This document shows, piece by piece, positions 12,593-24,296 of a DNA stretch of 64,000 bases. The translations under genes were made by a program, and so were the position numbers. The stretch comes from Pagrus major. Lineage: Eukaryota > Chordata > Actinopteri > Spariformes > Sparidae. The DNA is taken from contig NC_133232.1 in the NCBI RefSeq assembly GCF_040436345.1, positions 35,196,265 to 35,260,264 on the forward strand, given 5' to 3'. The notes beneath the pieces are model-generated. The model made no database searches, had not been told where the DNA came from, and saw only the letters and a program-made list of their open reading frames with translations. Within the stretch, counting starts at the first letter, position 1. The number at the start of each line of letters is the position of its first letter.

Positions 12593-15260
12593 GCCGTGTT
12601 TGATGGGTTGGTAGTGAGAATGTGCTGGTGTAGTAATATTGGAAGAGTGAATCAGTGGGAGAGAAGATTATCAGCTATGTGTCCAACAGAAAATGTTGTT
12701 GTGTTGATCAACACCGCATCTACTACAAGCTAAAGGTCTAAATTTCAATGTAACATCTGCACATTAGAGGCAATACTGTATTAAACTGCCTTCCAAATAG
12801 GTCAGGAAAGAAAAGATTGGCAATATACCCTGTCATGGCAATGGTGTCCATCTCCTCAGTGTAATTGGATTATGCTTCTCTATATGTTTAATGCATGTGA
12901 GGTTTGTACTGTCACTCCTCAAGGTCCTGCTTTATGTGATCTACGCTGTAGATCCACATCGACACAAACACAAAGACACACCGTGTCTTTCTCTGCTGGA
13001 TCTGAGATGTTGCTCATCTGATTCATACAAGTTTGTTTCTTATCCAAAAGGTAACAGCTCTGATTACATCGCTGTAATGTTTGTCTCCGTCTGTCAATTC
13101 ATAATTGATAACTTAAGCTTATTTGAGATTTATTTGTCATTATGGAATAAGATTGTATGATGGAAATGTAGCTAGTGTTTCCAGTCAGAATGCTTTTTAT
13201 TGCTCCTCTGTAAAAGTTGACATGACCTTAGAAAGGGAATTTATAATATAATGTTCTATGTTGTCTCTTGACTTTATCCATGTCAATCCTTTGTTTACAT
13301 CTACTTTCCACAGAGTAAGTAGGAGTAATGTAGTCATTACACAGATAACTTTCTGCTTCCAACTTTCTTCAAGGCGAGTCACTGAAATGGTTCAGTGCGT
13401 AAACCTTGGCCATAAAGAAATTGCTTTCTTGTTCAGAAAGTGAAAGGATATAATTCAACTGACCAAAAGCCTAAATGCAAGAGATTAGATTGCCATAAAG
13501 ATCCCAGCCTCAAAGAGATGAACGCCTCCTCGCCAACACCGAGGACACACAAAGCTTGAGATCTGTCTAAATCGCTCTCTCAATTATCATAGACAAAAAG
13601 CTACAGGAGGATTCAAGGTCCTTCGATGATAAAGATGTCAGAATAAGAATAGCTAAAGTCACCGAGAGCAATGAATGTGAATATAATTTTTTCCGTGACA
13701 TTGGTGGGAACATGCAATGAATGACTATCAAAGTCATTGAAGTACATAAACTTACTGCAAGGGGACAACGCCGCGCATAAAGCTGCAGCAATCCTGAGTC
13801 CATTTAAATGTCTGTGGTGTGTTTTCCTGTTCCTGTAGTCTGATGTGTTATTTCACGATGCATTCGTTTGCACAAAGGTTTTGCATAATTTTGAAAATAT
13901 ACTGTAGCCGCGTTCACGTTCTCATTCTTGATGCTACCACAAGATGGTGCTGAAACAAGACATTTTCAAATCCAACAAGTAATACCAAAATCCAAATGGA
14001 TTGAACGTAGCAGTTTATCTTTAAGATCACTGTATCACCTGATAAGATGCCATAAATTAGCACCAGACAGCAGAAACACATCTCAATTATTCGGCGACAA
14101 TGCTTGCCGAAAATGAGTTTAAGCCAGCTACATTAGCATGTCAACGTCCAGTTATTATTAATAAGCATGTTATGTCGTAATATGTTAAAATGCTGAATGG
14201 TCATATCCAACAGTAATCCTGCTAACAAACCGACCAACAGACAAACAAATGGACACAGGTGAAAACATAACCTCCTTGGCAGAGGTAATAACAACAAGTT
14301 AGTTTTGTAGGAGTTACCTTTATTTAACTTTGCATTGCCTTGAGTTTTCCAGGCATCTAGTGGAGACTCCAGGAAGTCGTGCAACAAGCAACGAAGGCTG
14401 TTTCCTCCTGGTTTCAGTCGTTATGCAAAGCTAAGTGAACTCTTGGCTCTATCTTCAAGCCTAATGGACAGATCAAAGTGGTATTTACCTTCTCATGTAA
14501 CTCTGAGTGAGAATAAGCATTTTTACCAAAATGTTGAACTACTCCTTGAAGACCTGACCTTTAATCTGAGCCAGTGGTAAGAAACAGCAAAGTTGCACAA
14601 TTTTCATCCAACAAACAACTTGTTTTTTTCTGGTGCGCAGGAAGTATTACAGCCCAACATGGCTGCAAATGTGGAGGAAAGACTTTCTGTCTTGTTAATT
14701 TTCTGTTTGTAAAGACATGAAGACAAAATCTATGTAGTGAAGTAGGACTATATAGCAACAGTGTTGAGTTGTCACTAACAGTCTAACTACAGGTACATCA
14801 GAGCACCTCTGGTTTTGACTCGAGTTGCAGTTTGATGTGAGATCAAATATAGGACTGTAATAGCAGCGAATTCAACATCAAATACCGATACAGGCCATCT
14901 GTCACTCTCTCAAACACATATATGCTATAATATTATGTGCACACTGACACATGAGCCTCTTTTCAAGGTGAAGCTTTAATCCAAAGGGTTTTGACATGTG
15001 CAGCTGCAGAAAAAAAAAGATGCAGTTTTATTATGTTAGACTTTGTTTATATCTCATTTCAAATACAAGGTGGCTTTTTCCTTTTAGCAGCAGAGGGAGA
15101 AAATCAATAGGCAGAATAATGATGCTGTTGTCTCTACTGCTTCCACGCCTTTACATTCACTGTCATCAATTTACGACACAGCCTTTAGACCTCAACCTCG
15201 GTTTTTATTCATCTGCTCTCTTATTTATTTGTAACAGCTGCAGGTGTGGGGGCGAGAAAA

Positions 15261-15310
15261 CATGTGTGTGCAGCGTTTGTGTTTTATGTGCATGTGTGTG
15301 TATGTGTGTG
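15261..15310. repeat. Imperfect (TG)n microsatellite
   Basis: Imperfect TG dinucleotides interrupted by short non-repeat segments. Confidence 0.8.
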
Positions 15311-15804
15311 AACTAGAGTTGTAGAAGCCAGGATATGTAGTACAGACAGGAAGAAGAAGAAGCTATTGGAAAAGTAGAGAGGAGGAAGAAGAAAGAGACA
15401 GGAGGTATTGAAAGAGATCTCAGGAGAAGGTAAAGCGTTTTTTGGGCTGGGGGAGGATTTCCTGACAGGCCTTCAGCTCACTACACAGCTATGAGAAGGA
15501 ACGGGGGAGAAAAGGGCTTTGGTTGCAGAGGTTGGCTAGTGGTCCTTCTGCTCGCCAGCCTGCATAATGATGGGAAAAGAGGAAATGTTCTTACTCCGAG
15601 CCGAAGATAAAAGGATTTGTAAGGGTATGTAAGTACAGAAGAGGAGTCGAGAGAGCGATCAATAATTAATTTACTTTCAACAGTCAAGGGCAATTAACAC
15701 GCTTTTTTGCCCATTACCCGTCTAAAAGGGCCGACTCTGTGGCTCTAGCCCCTAATCTCGCTGACCATTGTCACAATCGAGGATTACACAGCTAACAAAT
15801 CGAT

Positions 15805-15832
15805 GCACACACACACACAAACACACACACAG
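15805..15832. repeat. (CA)n microsatellite
   Basis: About 14 CA dinucleotides with one AA interruption. Confidence 0.9.
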
Positions 15833-17129
15833 ACATGGAAAACACGCACTCCTCTTAACGCTGGAGACTTGGATTAGAGGCAGTTTTGTATAGTTACAAA
15901 TGTCGAACATGCAGGATTTTGGAGCATTAACCTCCGTCCAGAAGAACAGGACGGTCGAGCGAGTCGCTGTTTGTTTTACAAAACAGTGTTGTGCCTCCAT
16001 TATCCATCATGAAAATGCAATTGCAAAAAATGTAATGGCATATCAATATCTGATGCGTCCTGAATATGTAGAGCAGAACGCTAAGGGTCTCTGTGGTGCA
16101 ACCCCGGTGCAGACACATTTTTCTGGGATGTTTTACATTTGTTACACCAGCAGCACGGTGGGAGAGATTTTTCAAAAGAAGGTAAGAATTAATTTCTTTG
16201 TTCCCTTAAATTGTTTGAGTTTTCCAGAAGAATGAATCTTTATGTTCTTCATAAACTAACAGAGGCATATACAGTATGTTGCCCCCTCTGGTGAAAGTGT
16301 CTACACACTCGGTGTGTATGCATCTCGAATTACAATCCTTCATATTTCAATTATGTCCTAAATTCTGAAATATTTGTCCTCTGAGATCGTCATCATAAGC
16401 TCTCGCAGCCAGTGAATGATTTTCGAGATAGCAATCTTCACTCCACTCACTCCACTGCGTTCATCAGCACTTCTCATATAGAATATGTTGCCAGGGAAAC
16501 ACCATTTACGCATGATGAGCTGACCTCAGAGGCGAGATCAAACTCTGCATAAGAAGCATATTTCAGCAGCTTATCCTGCCCCAGTATTACCTGATGTAAA
16601 TGTGTTGCAGAATTTTATATATTTTTTTTTTCAAACTGGGTCAGAAAAACCCAACTTGTCCAGGGACGCAGGCTCAGAGATGGATGATACCCAAAGCTTT
16701 GGGGAATAGATTCAACATAGGCCGGATTGTGGAGCTGTGACACCAGTGATTACTGCTGAACCGGCAGCAAGCAAAGCTCATTTAACTAAGTTACTGCCAG
16801 GGGATCTTTTTCCTGCCCAAATTGAACATGTGTACCAAAAATGACGAAGGGGGGAGGATGAGCAGATTTTTTTTTTTTTTTAAAGCAACTTACTCACTTT
16901 CACACACTCACGCACACATTGCTGTTTCACCAGATGGGTCAGAGGAAGAAGCTGCCAGGAGCAGGTAGGAGTTCACTGTCTTGCTCAAGGACAAATCAGC
17001 ATGGATGGAAACATTGCTTTGTGGATCACTATAATATAATATGGATGAATCTCTGTTTATCTTTCCTGTATAATGCGAACCTGAGGATGTTTGTTTTATA
17101 GCCGAACTATCTTTTACCCATTTTACAGT

Positions 17130-17280
17130 CTCATTCCTTCCCTCAGAGACTAATCAGATTTTGTTACTATTAATTACTGGCTGTTGTAAATGGAGGGAGG
17201 CCATTTATTACTGGTGGCTCTTTTTTTAAATAAACAACAAACTGTGCCATCACATCTCTTTACAGTCCATTAATCATACA
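17130..17280. promoter_or_regulatory. Candidate conserved non-coding element
   Basis: Non-coding, with clustered TAAT-core sites: GACTAATCAGA, TATTAATTACTGG, CATTTATTAC and CCATTAATCAT within 150 bp. This texture is typical of vertebrate developmental enhancers bound by homeodomain proteins. It is inferred from composition only; conservation cannot be tested here. Confidence 0.3.
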
Positions 17281-17839
17281 CAAAAACTGACAAAAATCCT
17301 GAAGTAGATGTTGTGGACCAAACGTGAAAGCAGATTTGTAGTATTTAAGGATGACTTGTGGTTCTTTGAAAATGTTTAAAATAATTAAGAAAGGATTTAG
17401 CGGCAGGCTCAATAAAGAAGCTGCTTATATGCTCCGTTTAGTCGAGATCCATAAAGGCTTTGCCCTGACCTGCTTTTGATCTGCTGACATTTTGAAGGCT
17501 GACTCATAGCCTTTTTCACTTCGCACTTCACTCGTATGTGATATTTTGTTTCTTTCTGTCTCACAGGTTGTAGCATGATGGTTGTCTGCAGCCTGCTGAT
17601 TGTGATGTTGCTTTCCTGGCGAGTTCTCTTGACTAATGCATTATTAAATCGATGCAACTGCCATGTCAAGCAGCAGTAACTTGCAAAAACAAGGTTCTTG
17701 AACCAAAAACAAAATTGTTGATGAGAAAATGTCAAATATATAGTGAACTGATAGACAGATATGGGTACAGAGTTTCATTCTTGTGATGAAGCACACAGAC
17801 AAATTAAGAATATTAAGCTTGTAGGTCGTGAACGAAAGC

Positions 17840-18285
17840 AGCTTATTACAACCCGTATTTACGTTTGTTGTTCAGCAGCGGCCTCTAGCGGCGATGGTAA
17901 TGATTACGGCAGAAAAGGAGGAAGTGAGGAGAAGCAGGAGGCCGAGGGTGGATGGTCGAGTTAAACAAACAAACACAGGACTGTCGTTCAGGAGACAGCT
18001 GTTCCTGTCCAGAGTGAAACCAGAGGTCAACAGTGAGCTCTTTTAACTTATGAACGTAGTGAAGTAACGTCACATACTTAATTAGGTAAAGGTACTTTTT
18101 GTTTGTTTGTTTGTTTTTTACGTAGTTTTAACCCAAACCCCAATGATTTCCTGAACCTAACCAACCTGCGACTGTACAGTGAAGGTCCAGTACATGTGTC
18201 GCTGTTCTGAGAATGATGATATCTGTTGTTTTTGAAGATGCTAACGATCGACCTCGTCAGTCGTTCTGGTACGAGGATGTGTTTT
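17840..18285 (-). repeat. Interspersed repeat family, copy 3 (reverse)
   Basis: Reverse-complement relative of 5345-5830 and 12070-12592. Read on the minus strand it begins CACATCCTCGTACCAGAACG, passes GAAGGTCC and GGTTAGGTTCAGGAAATC blocks, and ends near the CGCCGCTAGAGGCCGC block at about 17880. Confidence 0.7.
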
Positions 18286-18289
18286 ATTC

Positions 18290-19350
18290 TTGTCATGCCC
18301 GTGCACGTAGTAATAGGTTTCTTTCTTAAGCAGATTTTTTTATTCCAATAATGATACTTATGTTTCCGAAATCAAGTCTAAAAAGAAAAACATCGAATAG
18401 CAGCTGGATATTTTAGTCCGTGACAGCAGCGTAGGCGCAGCAGCTGTCTGCCTGTAGATTACATCACTTTAGTAGAAGACGGCCATCGAGGACGAGCCTA
18501 CTGTACTCTCACACTACAACTCAGTGAACTGCTAAATAAATTAGCTTACAGTGGTTGCTCACTTCATTGAGCAATGTCATTTTGCAAGCACTGATACACA
18601 TAGTGCTTTTTTTTATTTGGTGCAGGGTCCAGGCAGCTTACTAGGGCTGCCATCAGTGTGTGGATTACAGACGTATTAGCGTTTGCCATTTTGCAGTGTG
18701 TTCAGAGAGGAGGCTGGGAAACCTGCGACCGAACATAGAAAAATATACCATATTTTAACACACTGGATTTACTTGTGATTAAAAAAATATTCAGCGTTTG
18801 TCAACCAAGAATGGTGAGAGACAGTCTAAAGCCATAACTGGTGAATCACCGTCATTATCTTGTCAGCTGCTCATTAGGTTAACACCTGTCCGTCCATTAA
18901 GATCCATGAAAATCCAGTCTTATATTTGTATGATAAACTGCTGGACATAACCTCCTCGGCATAAGTAACAATTCAGTGCGACATTGGTAAGTACTTGAAA
19001 GAGTGGGGATCTCATGGACGACACTGACAGCAGTAGCAGAAGTTGAGCCTTGTTTGGGTTGTAAAATGCTTCTGCATACTTGAACATGGTTCTGTTTGAA
19101 GCAATTCTGAGTGTCAATATGAGCAACACCCCCTAATCCCAGTGTTGGCTGCTTGTAGCCCCTTCAGCCGTCCCATTTCCAATGAGTCAAGAAGAAGTTA
19201 AATTTATTTGCAAAGCCGTCTCTATCAAACAAGTTTGTCACAAAGTGGTTTACAGAACAAAAGCCAAATGCCAAAAATCAATCAATCGTCATCATCACTG
19301 TTTTGCTGCGGTGACTTTTGTCATCCATAATGTGTTTGTTTGAGTTTTGA
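18290..19350. other. Intergenic stretch, no gene seen
   Basis: No gene supported. The 19195-19285 block (TTAAATTTATTTGCAAAGCC to CAAAGTGGTTTACAGAAC) resembles the 3' tails of teleost non-LTR elements, but it is too short to classify. Confidence 0.4.
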
Positions 19351-19533
19351 CTTAAAGGACTAGTGTGTAGGATTTAGTGGCATTTATGCTGGATGTTAAG
19401 AACCTGACAGGCCCTCTCTAGAGCCAGTGTTTGGTTTGTCCTTTCTGGGCTACCGTAGAACCATGGCGATGCAACATGGCACTCATATTTCATTTTCCTC
19501 CCTAAACCCCCCTAAATTCTACACACTTATTAG
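19351..19533. mobile_element. MITE-like element with terminal inverted repeats
   Basis: The left end reads CTAGTGTGTAGGATTTAG and the right end reads CTAAATTCTACACACTTATT; these are near-perfect inverse complements about 150 bp apart. The interior is non-coding. This is a non-autonomous DNA-transposon architecture. No target-site duplication was clear. Confidence 0.55.
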
Positions 19534-22500
19534 ATTTAGGTGTCTCCAGGAATACCAGTAAAGTCGACTGGCTTTTTCGCAGTTATTGTGCACAGCAATC
19601 CTCCCCGCTATCGCTGCTCAGCCAACCAGTCACATATATCAAAAATAGCTCAGACAGTTGTCTCAGGTAAAGGTTGGAGGATACAATGAGTCCACATGCA
19701 CACTCATAACTGAACCCTTTTCCAATAAGCCTGAATATTAAAGTAGTTATTTGCTAATATTTTTAAAGCATGATTCAGAGCTTTGCCCGGTTTGTGCTTC
19801 CAGTTCATTGGTAATTCAGATGTTGCTTGTTTTGTTTTCAGACTCACATGTCGAAGGTCACCAGATGTCATAACCCAGATGCCGTGTTAACAAAACACGG
19901 GGCGGTGGCAGACTGATGTAATGTAAACATGTTTATGACAGTAATGAAATAATCAAACCATACAGACGTCATTTTAATATCGGTTGACAGTGATTAAGAT
20001 AGTAATCCATGTTCATGTAAACATCTTTTTATATATGAAATAAATATAAATATTCATGAGTCACTACTAAAAATGGAACTCTTATGCAGCCTTTTGCTTG
20101 TTAAACTCATTTCAAAGCTGTGGGTGCACACATGTGGGTGTCTGCGTGATATCAAGCCCCCCACTCATCAAATGAGTGGATTCCTTCTTCTGATTCAGAC
20201 AGAAAGATGACAAGATTATTACTGACTCAGAGATACGGTCCGCAGCGCCACGGATAAGAGCCTACCAACTGAGCCCGGCTTAGACTCCTCAGAGGCAGCC
20301 GCTGGTGAGGTGCTGCGAACGAGGAATAGTTAAGTGACACGTCTGTCATGAAACACAGAAGGAATCGGCACCTCCTGCAGATGGAAGGAACTATCTGCAA
20401 CCTCTTGTGCCGCAGCCTCGTCCAGAGTGGTGTCATGTCCCCGGGTTTATAACTCCTGCACTTGTGCATAGAAGGTGGTACAAAAACATCAGTCAAGTGC
20501 ACGGCTTGACTCTCCCTGTCCCCTTTGTGTGCCGTACAGGGGCTGGTGAGCAGGAGGTTGACAGTTGCCTAAGGCGATAGGGGGGGAATTGTAATGTGGA
20601 TTTTTTTCTTTTTCTTTTTTTTTTTTTTTTTTTTGGTGATGGGTGGGTATATAAATAAATAAGACACACAGCTGCTATTTACAGATATCTTCTTTCCCTA
20701 GTGTGTGCAACAGACACACTCAGCGGAATCCAAATTCTCTCTACCAAAGCAGGAAGTGGAGGATTGAAGGAGTGGAGGCTGCCGTCAAGAGTGAAGCTTT
20801 ACTGCCTCCCAGTGGAAGAAGAGAGAATCACCACTGTCACAGTCACACTGGAGCTTTGGCTGTTCTATGAAATATTATCTGTGGGAGCAAAGGTATGATG
20901 GATGGATGGATGGATGGATGGATGGATGGATGGATAGCCCTTTCACGCATGAATTATTAAATCAAAATCATGCTGTTAACTTTTTTTCTGATGTATTTTA
21001 TTTTGAAGGAGTTAGGCCTTGGCATGCACCAAGAAATGTTAATTAACTAATGAAGATGGCTGACTGACTTGCTCTGGTGCTTTCTACAGCAGATTGATAC
21101 TGGCATTGTTCAGCTGACATGGTGCTGAAGTTGTGGATGTGATTCATATGGGTAAGTGTTACTTGGTCGTTCAACATTATTGTTCATTTTATGAAGAGTA
21201 TTTTCATATTGTCGACTCTGTACGAGCCCAGGCTGTGGCCTTCTGATGCGCCCTTATGCATTTTTTTCCCCACCGTAATTATCTACTCTGACCTCATACT
21301 GACCTCCTACATTACATTGCCTTAAACCGCTTATGTTGAAGGCCGTTTAGAAAATGTCTTTTCATCTGAGGCTTTATGTTCCCACCACTTTTCGACACAA
21401 AGTGAAAGCGGTTAAATCCTTTTATCGGAAAAACCAGTCAGGTATTTTTTTTTACTAAATAAGGGATGTTAGGAATACTTAAATAGAAATAATAATGTTC
21501 TTTATTTGTGACAGAAAATATGCACCAAAGGATAAATTCTGCCTATTGAACCTATATTTAGATCTGAATCTGACTGGAATTGTAATAAAGCTATTCAAGT
21601 GTAAATTATATCACAATTTTAATAAAACATACAAAATAAGGCTGAATCGAAAAAGGCAGAATTTACATCCACTAGAGAGGAGAGAAAATAAATGTAGGAG
21701 AAACATATTGATATTTTTTAATCTATTTTTTAACCTGTCGGTTTCTGATTTAAGACGATTTAACATTTATCCCAGACGTATTTGGTGCATTTCCTCGTCC
21801 CTCTGCCATTTTGAATGTATGATGCCATAACTCAAAATGACAGAGATACAAAGATAATGTATTTTTTGGTTATTATTTACAGGAACAGTGCACAGCCTCT
21901 CAGCTGCACCAGAGTTAGCTATAAGCCAATTTACATCTGTAGTCACTGGCCAAGAGACCGAGACAACATCTCTGTAATAATTAAATGGGATTGTGGACAA
22001 GGTTTTGGGGATCCGCCTCCTGGTGATTGGCACATGGTACTCCAGCTTACATAATTAAAAGTGCGTGCATGCATGAAAGGGATAGATAGAGATGTTTTTT
22101 CTGATTTTGTTCTAACACCTTTGTGATAATTCAAAATGCAGACTGCATGCTGGGCCTTATCGCCGGACATCAGTTCCTATCTTTAGTAATGTTCTTGTCA
22201 CTGAATGGGAGCAAATTCCTGCAGCCAGGTTCCAAAGTCTGAAAAGCCTAAAACTAGAAGAGTGGAGGCTGTTATAGCAGCTTCCTGATGCCTCTGGTTT
22301 TTGTGTTCAGATATTTAGTAATCACTTAACATACGCAGGTACGAGCCTGACAAAGATGACTAAACCGGGGTCGTGGAGAAGTGGCGTTACATGGTGCAGC
22401 ATTCCAGCTTATGTAAGCTTCTGTATGCATGGCAGCCAGTTATGATTCATATAATTCACTTAGCATGCACATGTGGGGAAAAAAATTCATATACGGTACA

Positions 22501-22795
22501 GGCCTATACTTAGATTGCTTGGTGAGCGTGGGCTTTGATCCATGCAACAGCCAACATGCTCGTAAACAGACATCTTATCAAAGCCTCCTTTGATTCTATG
22601 GCCAGTGAACCTAAGGCTACTCGTTTTAGGTCACACTTTCAAGCAGCATTAGATATGAGTGGAAACTGATGAATTCATTAAGTCAGTCCTCTGTTTGAAC
22701 CCAATTTTGAGGCACTTTGACCTCATTCTTAATTTTTCCATGAGACCTTCTACTCTACCTGCTGCATCATTGACAACCTGCATATGAATTATTTA
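19534..22795. other. Intergenic stretch, no gene seen
   Basis: No supported gene. It holds a poly-T run near 20615 and a GGAT tetranucleotide repeat at 20897-20935. An open frame at 20701-20898 ends just before a GGTATG sequence, but it resembles nothing I know and I do not call it. Confidence 0.45.
20897..20935. repeat. (GGAT)n microsatellite
   Basis: About ten tandem GATG/GGAT tetranucleotides. Confidence 0.95.
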
Positions 22796-23708
22796 CTTAA
22801 AGCAACACGATGTAACTTGTAACTATATGCTTTCTTCTGTAACTTCTGTAACTCCGTGTTGATGTCAGATCACAATGAACAAAAACAAACTGCAGATTTT
22901 TAATAAAAGATTGTTGATATAAAAATGCTTCAAATACTCAACCAATCAAAAAACGTTCTGCATCGCAAGTCCTACCCCTGAAGTTCCTGTACTTTTGGAA
23001 AGTACTAACCTCCAGGATGGTAAAATAATGTGAGAGCACCGAGTTCCTCCAAAGGTTGTCATGATCCTGGTTTTTGTTGTTCTCTTATTTCCTGTTTTAT
23101 TTTGAAATTGTGCCCTCATGTGTCGTGTGTTGCTTTTCAGTTCCTCCCTCTGTGTGATTTTCCCTCCTTCCAGTGTTTTTCCGTTCCTTTCCCTCACCTG
23201 TCCTTTCCCCGCCTCCCTCCACCTGCAGCTCATCCCCTCGTTAGTGTGTGTGTATATAGTCTTTGTGCTTCCTCTTGTCTTTGTCAGTTCGTTCTGTTTT
23301 CTCCTGTGTGTCCCACTGTTTCAGCCCAGCTTCCTCCAGTGCTATCTAGCGTTTCTCAGTTTGACCTCATGGTATGTACCAGTTTTTTGTTCTTTGTGTT
23401 TTCATTGATTTGTACTTTGCTTTTTTGTATCATTCAGCTTCTGTTTAATAAAACTCGCCTTCAGTTCCTGAATCCTGTCTGCCTCCTGAGTGTTTCTGCA
23501 TTTGGGTCCTACCCTTCTCTCGTAGTTGTAACAAAGGTTCCTATAGTCCCTGGGGGAAAGTTCCCGCAGGGGTGACATGGATTTTGAGTGAATGGGCCTG
23601 TATTAAAACTACATGTATTTCGATATAATTCTGTAACCTTAAAGCAACATTATGTAGAAATTGGCATTTTTGTGTGATTTGGTGCGTTTTGGATAATGTT
23701 GCTTTAAG
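22796..23708. mobile_element. TIR-bounded block, possible DNA transposon hosting an LTR
   Basis: Starts CTTAAAGCAACACGATGTAA and ends TAATGTTGCTTTAAG, which are inverted repeats. A further direct-orientation copy, CTTAAAGCAACATTATG, lies at about 23638 and pairs with the right end as a ~70-bp hairpin. A 477-bp LTR sits inside. Either a single transposon was split by the LTR, or two small elements of the same family lie side by side. Confidence 0.45.
23057..23533 (+). mobile_element. Solo LTR of an LTR retrotransposon
   Basis: A 477-bp element with canonical TG...CA ends (TGTCATGATCC ... GTTGTAACA), flanked by a perfect 5-bp target-site duplication AAGGT (23052-23056 and 23534-23538). Internal signals fit an LTR: TATATAG near 23252 and AATAAA near 23448, followed by a T-rich region. 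No gag or pol sequence lies beside it, so it is a solo LTR left by LTR-LTR recombination. The 181-codon open frame across it is a by-product of its pyrimidine-rich composition. Confidence 0.85.
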
Positions 23709-23879
23709 AGAAAGAGCACATAAATGTTGTTTCTGACAATTACAGGTATTGGCTCAAATTATCTCTTCCATCTGTCAGGACATCAGGTTCAACAAATCCA
23801 CTACTCGGATGTCAGCTGTTACCACTACAAGGTAGTGATCGGTGCAAAAGGACCAAGGAAGGAAAGCAGGTTTTGCATA

Positions 23880-24260
23880 AATTAATACTTAACGCCGCCG
23901 CCAATAGATGATTGCGATCAGGCTGCATCATCGTTTTAATGAAGACTTTGAAATGGCGGGCAGAATCAAAGAAAAGAGTCTTCTTAATGGTGGAATAACA
24001 ACTACAAGATTATTTTAATAATTAGCCAGAATGTGATCAAATTTGCATCAGTTTTTACATCTCTTTGATGCAATAAATGAAATGTATGCTTGTTCTGTAT
24101 GAGCTATATTATCAGGGAGGAAAATAATTAAATTATCCATCAGGAGATTATTATATATTACATTATCGGGCAGTTAATTACATTAACATATTTTATCACA
24201 TTCTGTACTCATCATCTAGAGCGGCTATAAATCTGGCACGTAATTGCTTTGCGTAGTGCA
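23880..24260. promoter_or_regulatory. Candidate conserved non-coding element (enhancer-like)
   Basis: AT-rich non-coding interval with many homeodomain-type cores: TTTAATAATTAGCC near 24014, AAAATAATTAAATTATCC near 24122 and CAGTTAATTACATTAAC near 24170. It also has ATTTGCAT-like and TTTGATGC motifs and no simple-repeat character. It resembles developmental enhancers in vertebrate gene deserts. This is inference from texture; no target gene is visible in the window. Confidence 0.35.
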
Positions 24261-24296
24261 CACACGTACACACACACGTACACACACACACGCACT
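24259..24296. repeat. (CA)n microsatellite
   Basis: CA repeats interrupted twice by GTA. Confidence 0.85.

Larger units (their letters stand above)
12593..17129. other. Intergenic stretch, simple repeats only
   Basis: No gene supported. The block at about 14210-14290 (CTAACAAACCGACCAACAG to CCTCCTTGGCAGAGGTAATA) belongs to a common interspersed family and has a relative at 56511-56563. TG/CA-rich microsatellites lie at 15261-15310 and 15805-15832. A poly-T run sits near 16868. Confidence 0.5.

Noticed and set aside
20701-20898. Open frame ending just before GGTATG, considered as an exon
   Set aside because: It resembles no known protein, and the following sequence is a GGAT microsatellite.
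23030-23575. 181-codon plus-strand open frame, cysteine- and leucine-rich
   Set aside because: It spans the solo LTR and both its edges; the pyrimidine-rich LTR explains the hydrophobic translation.
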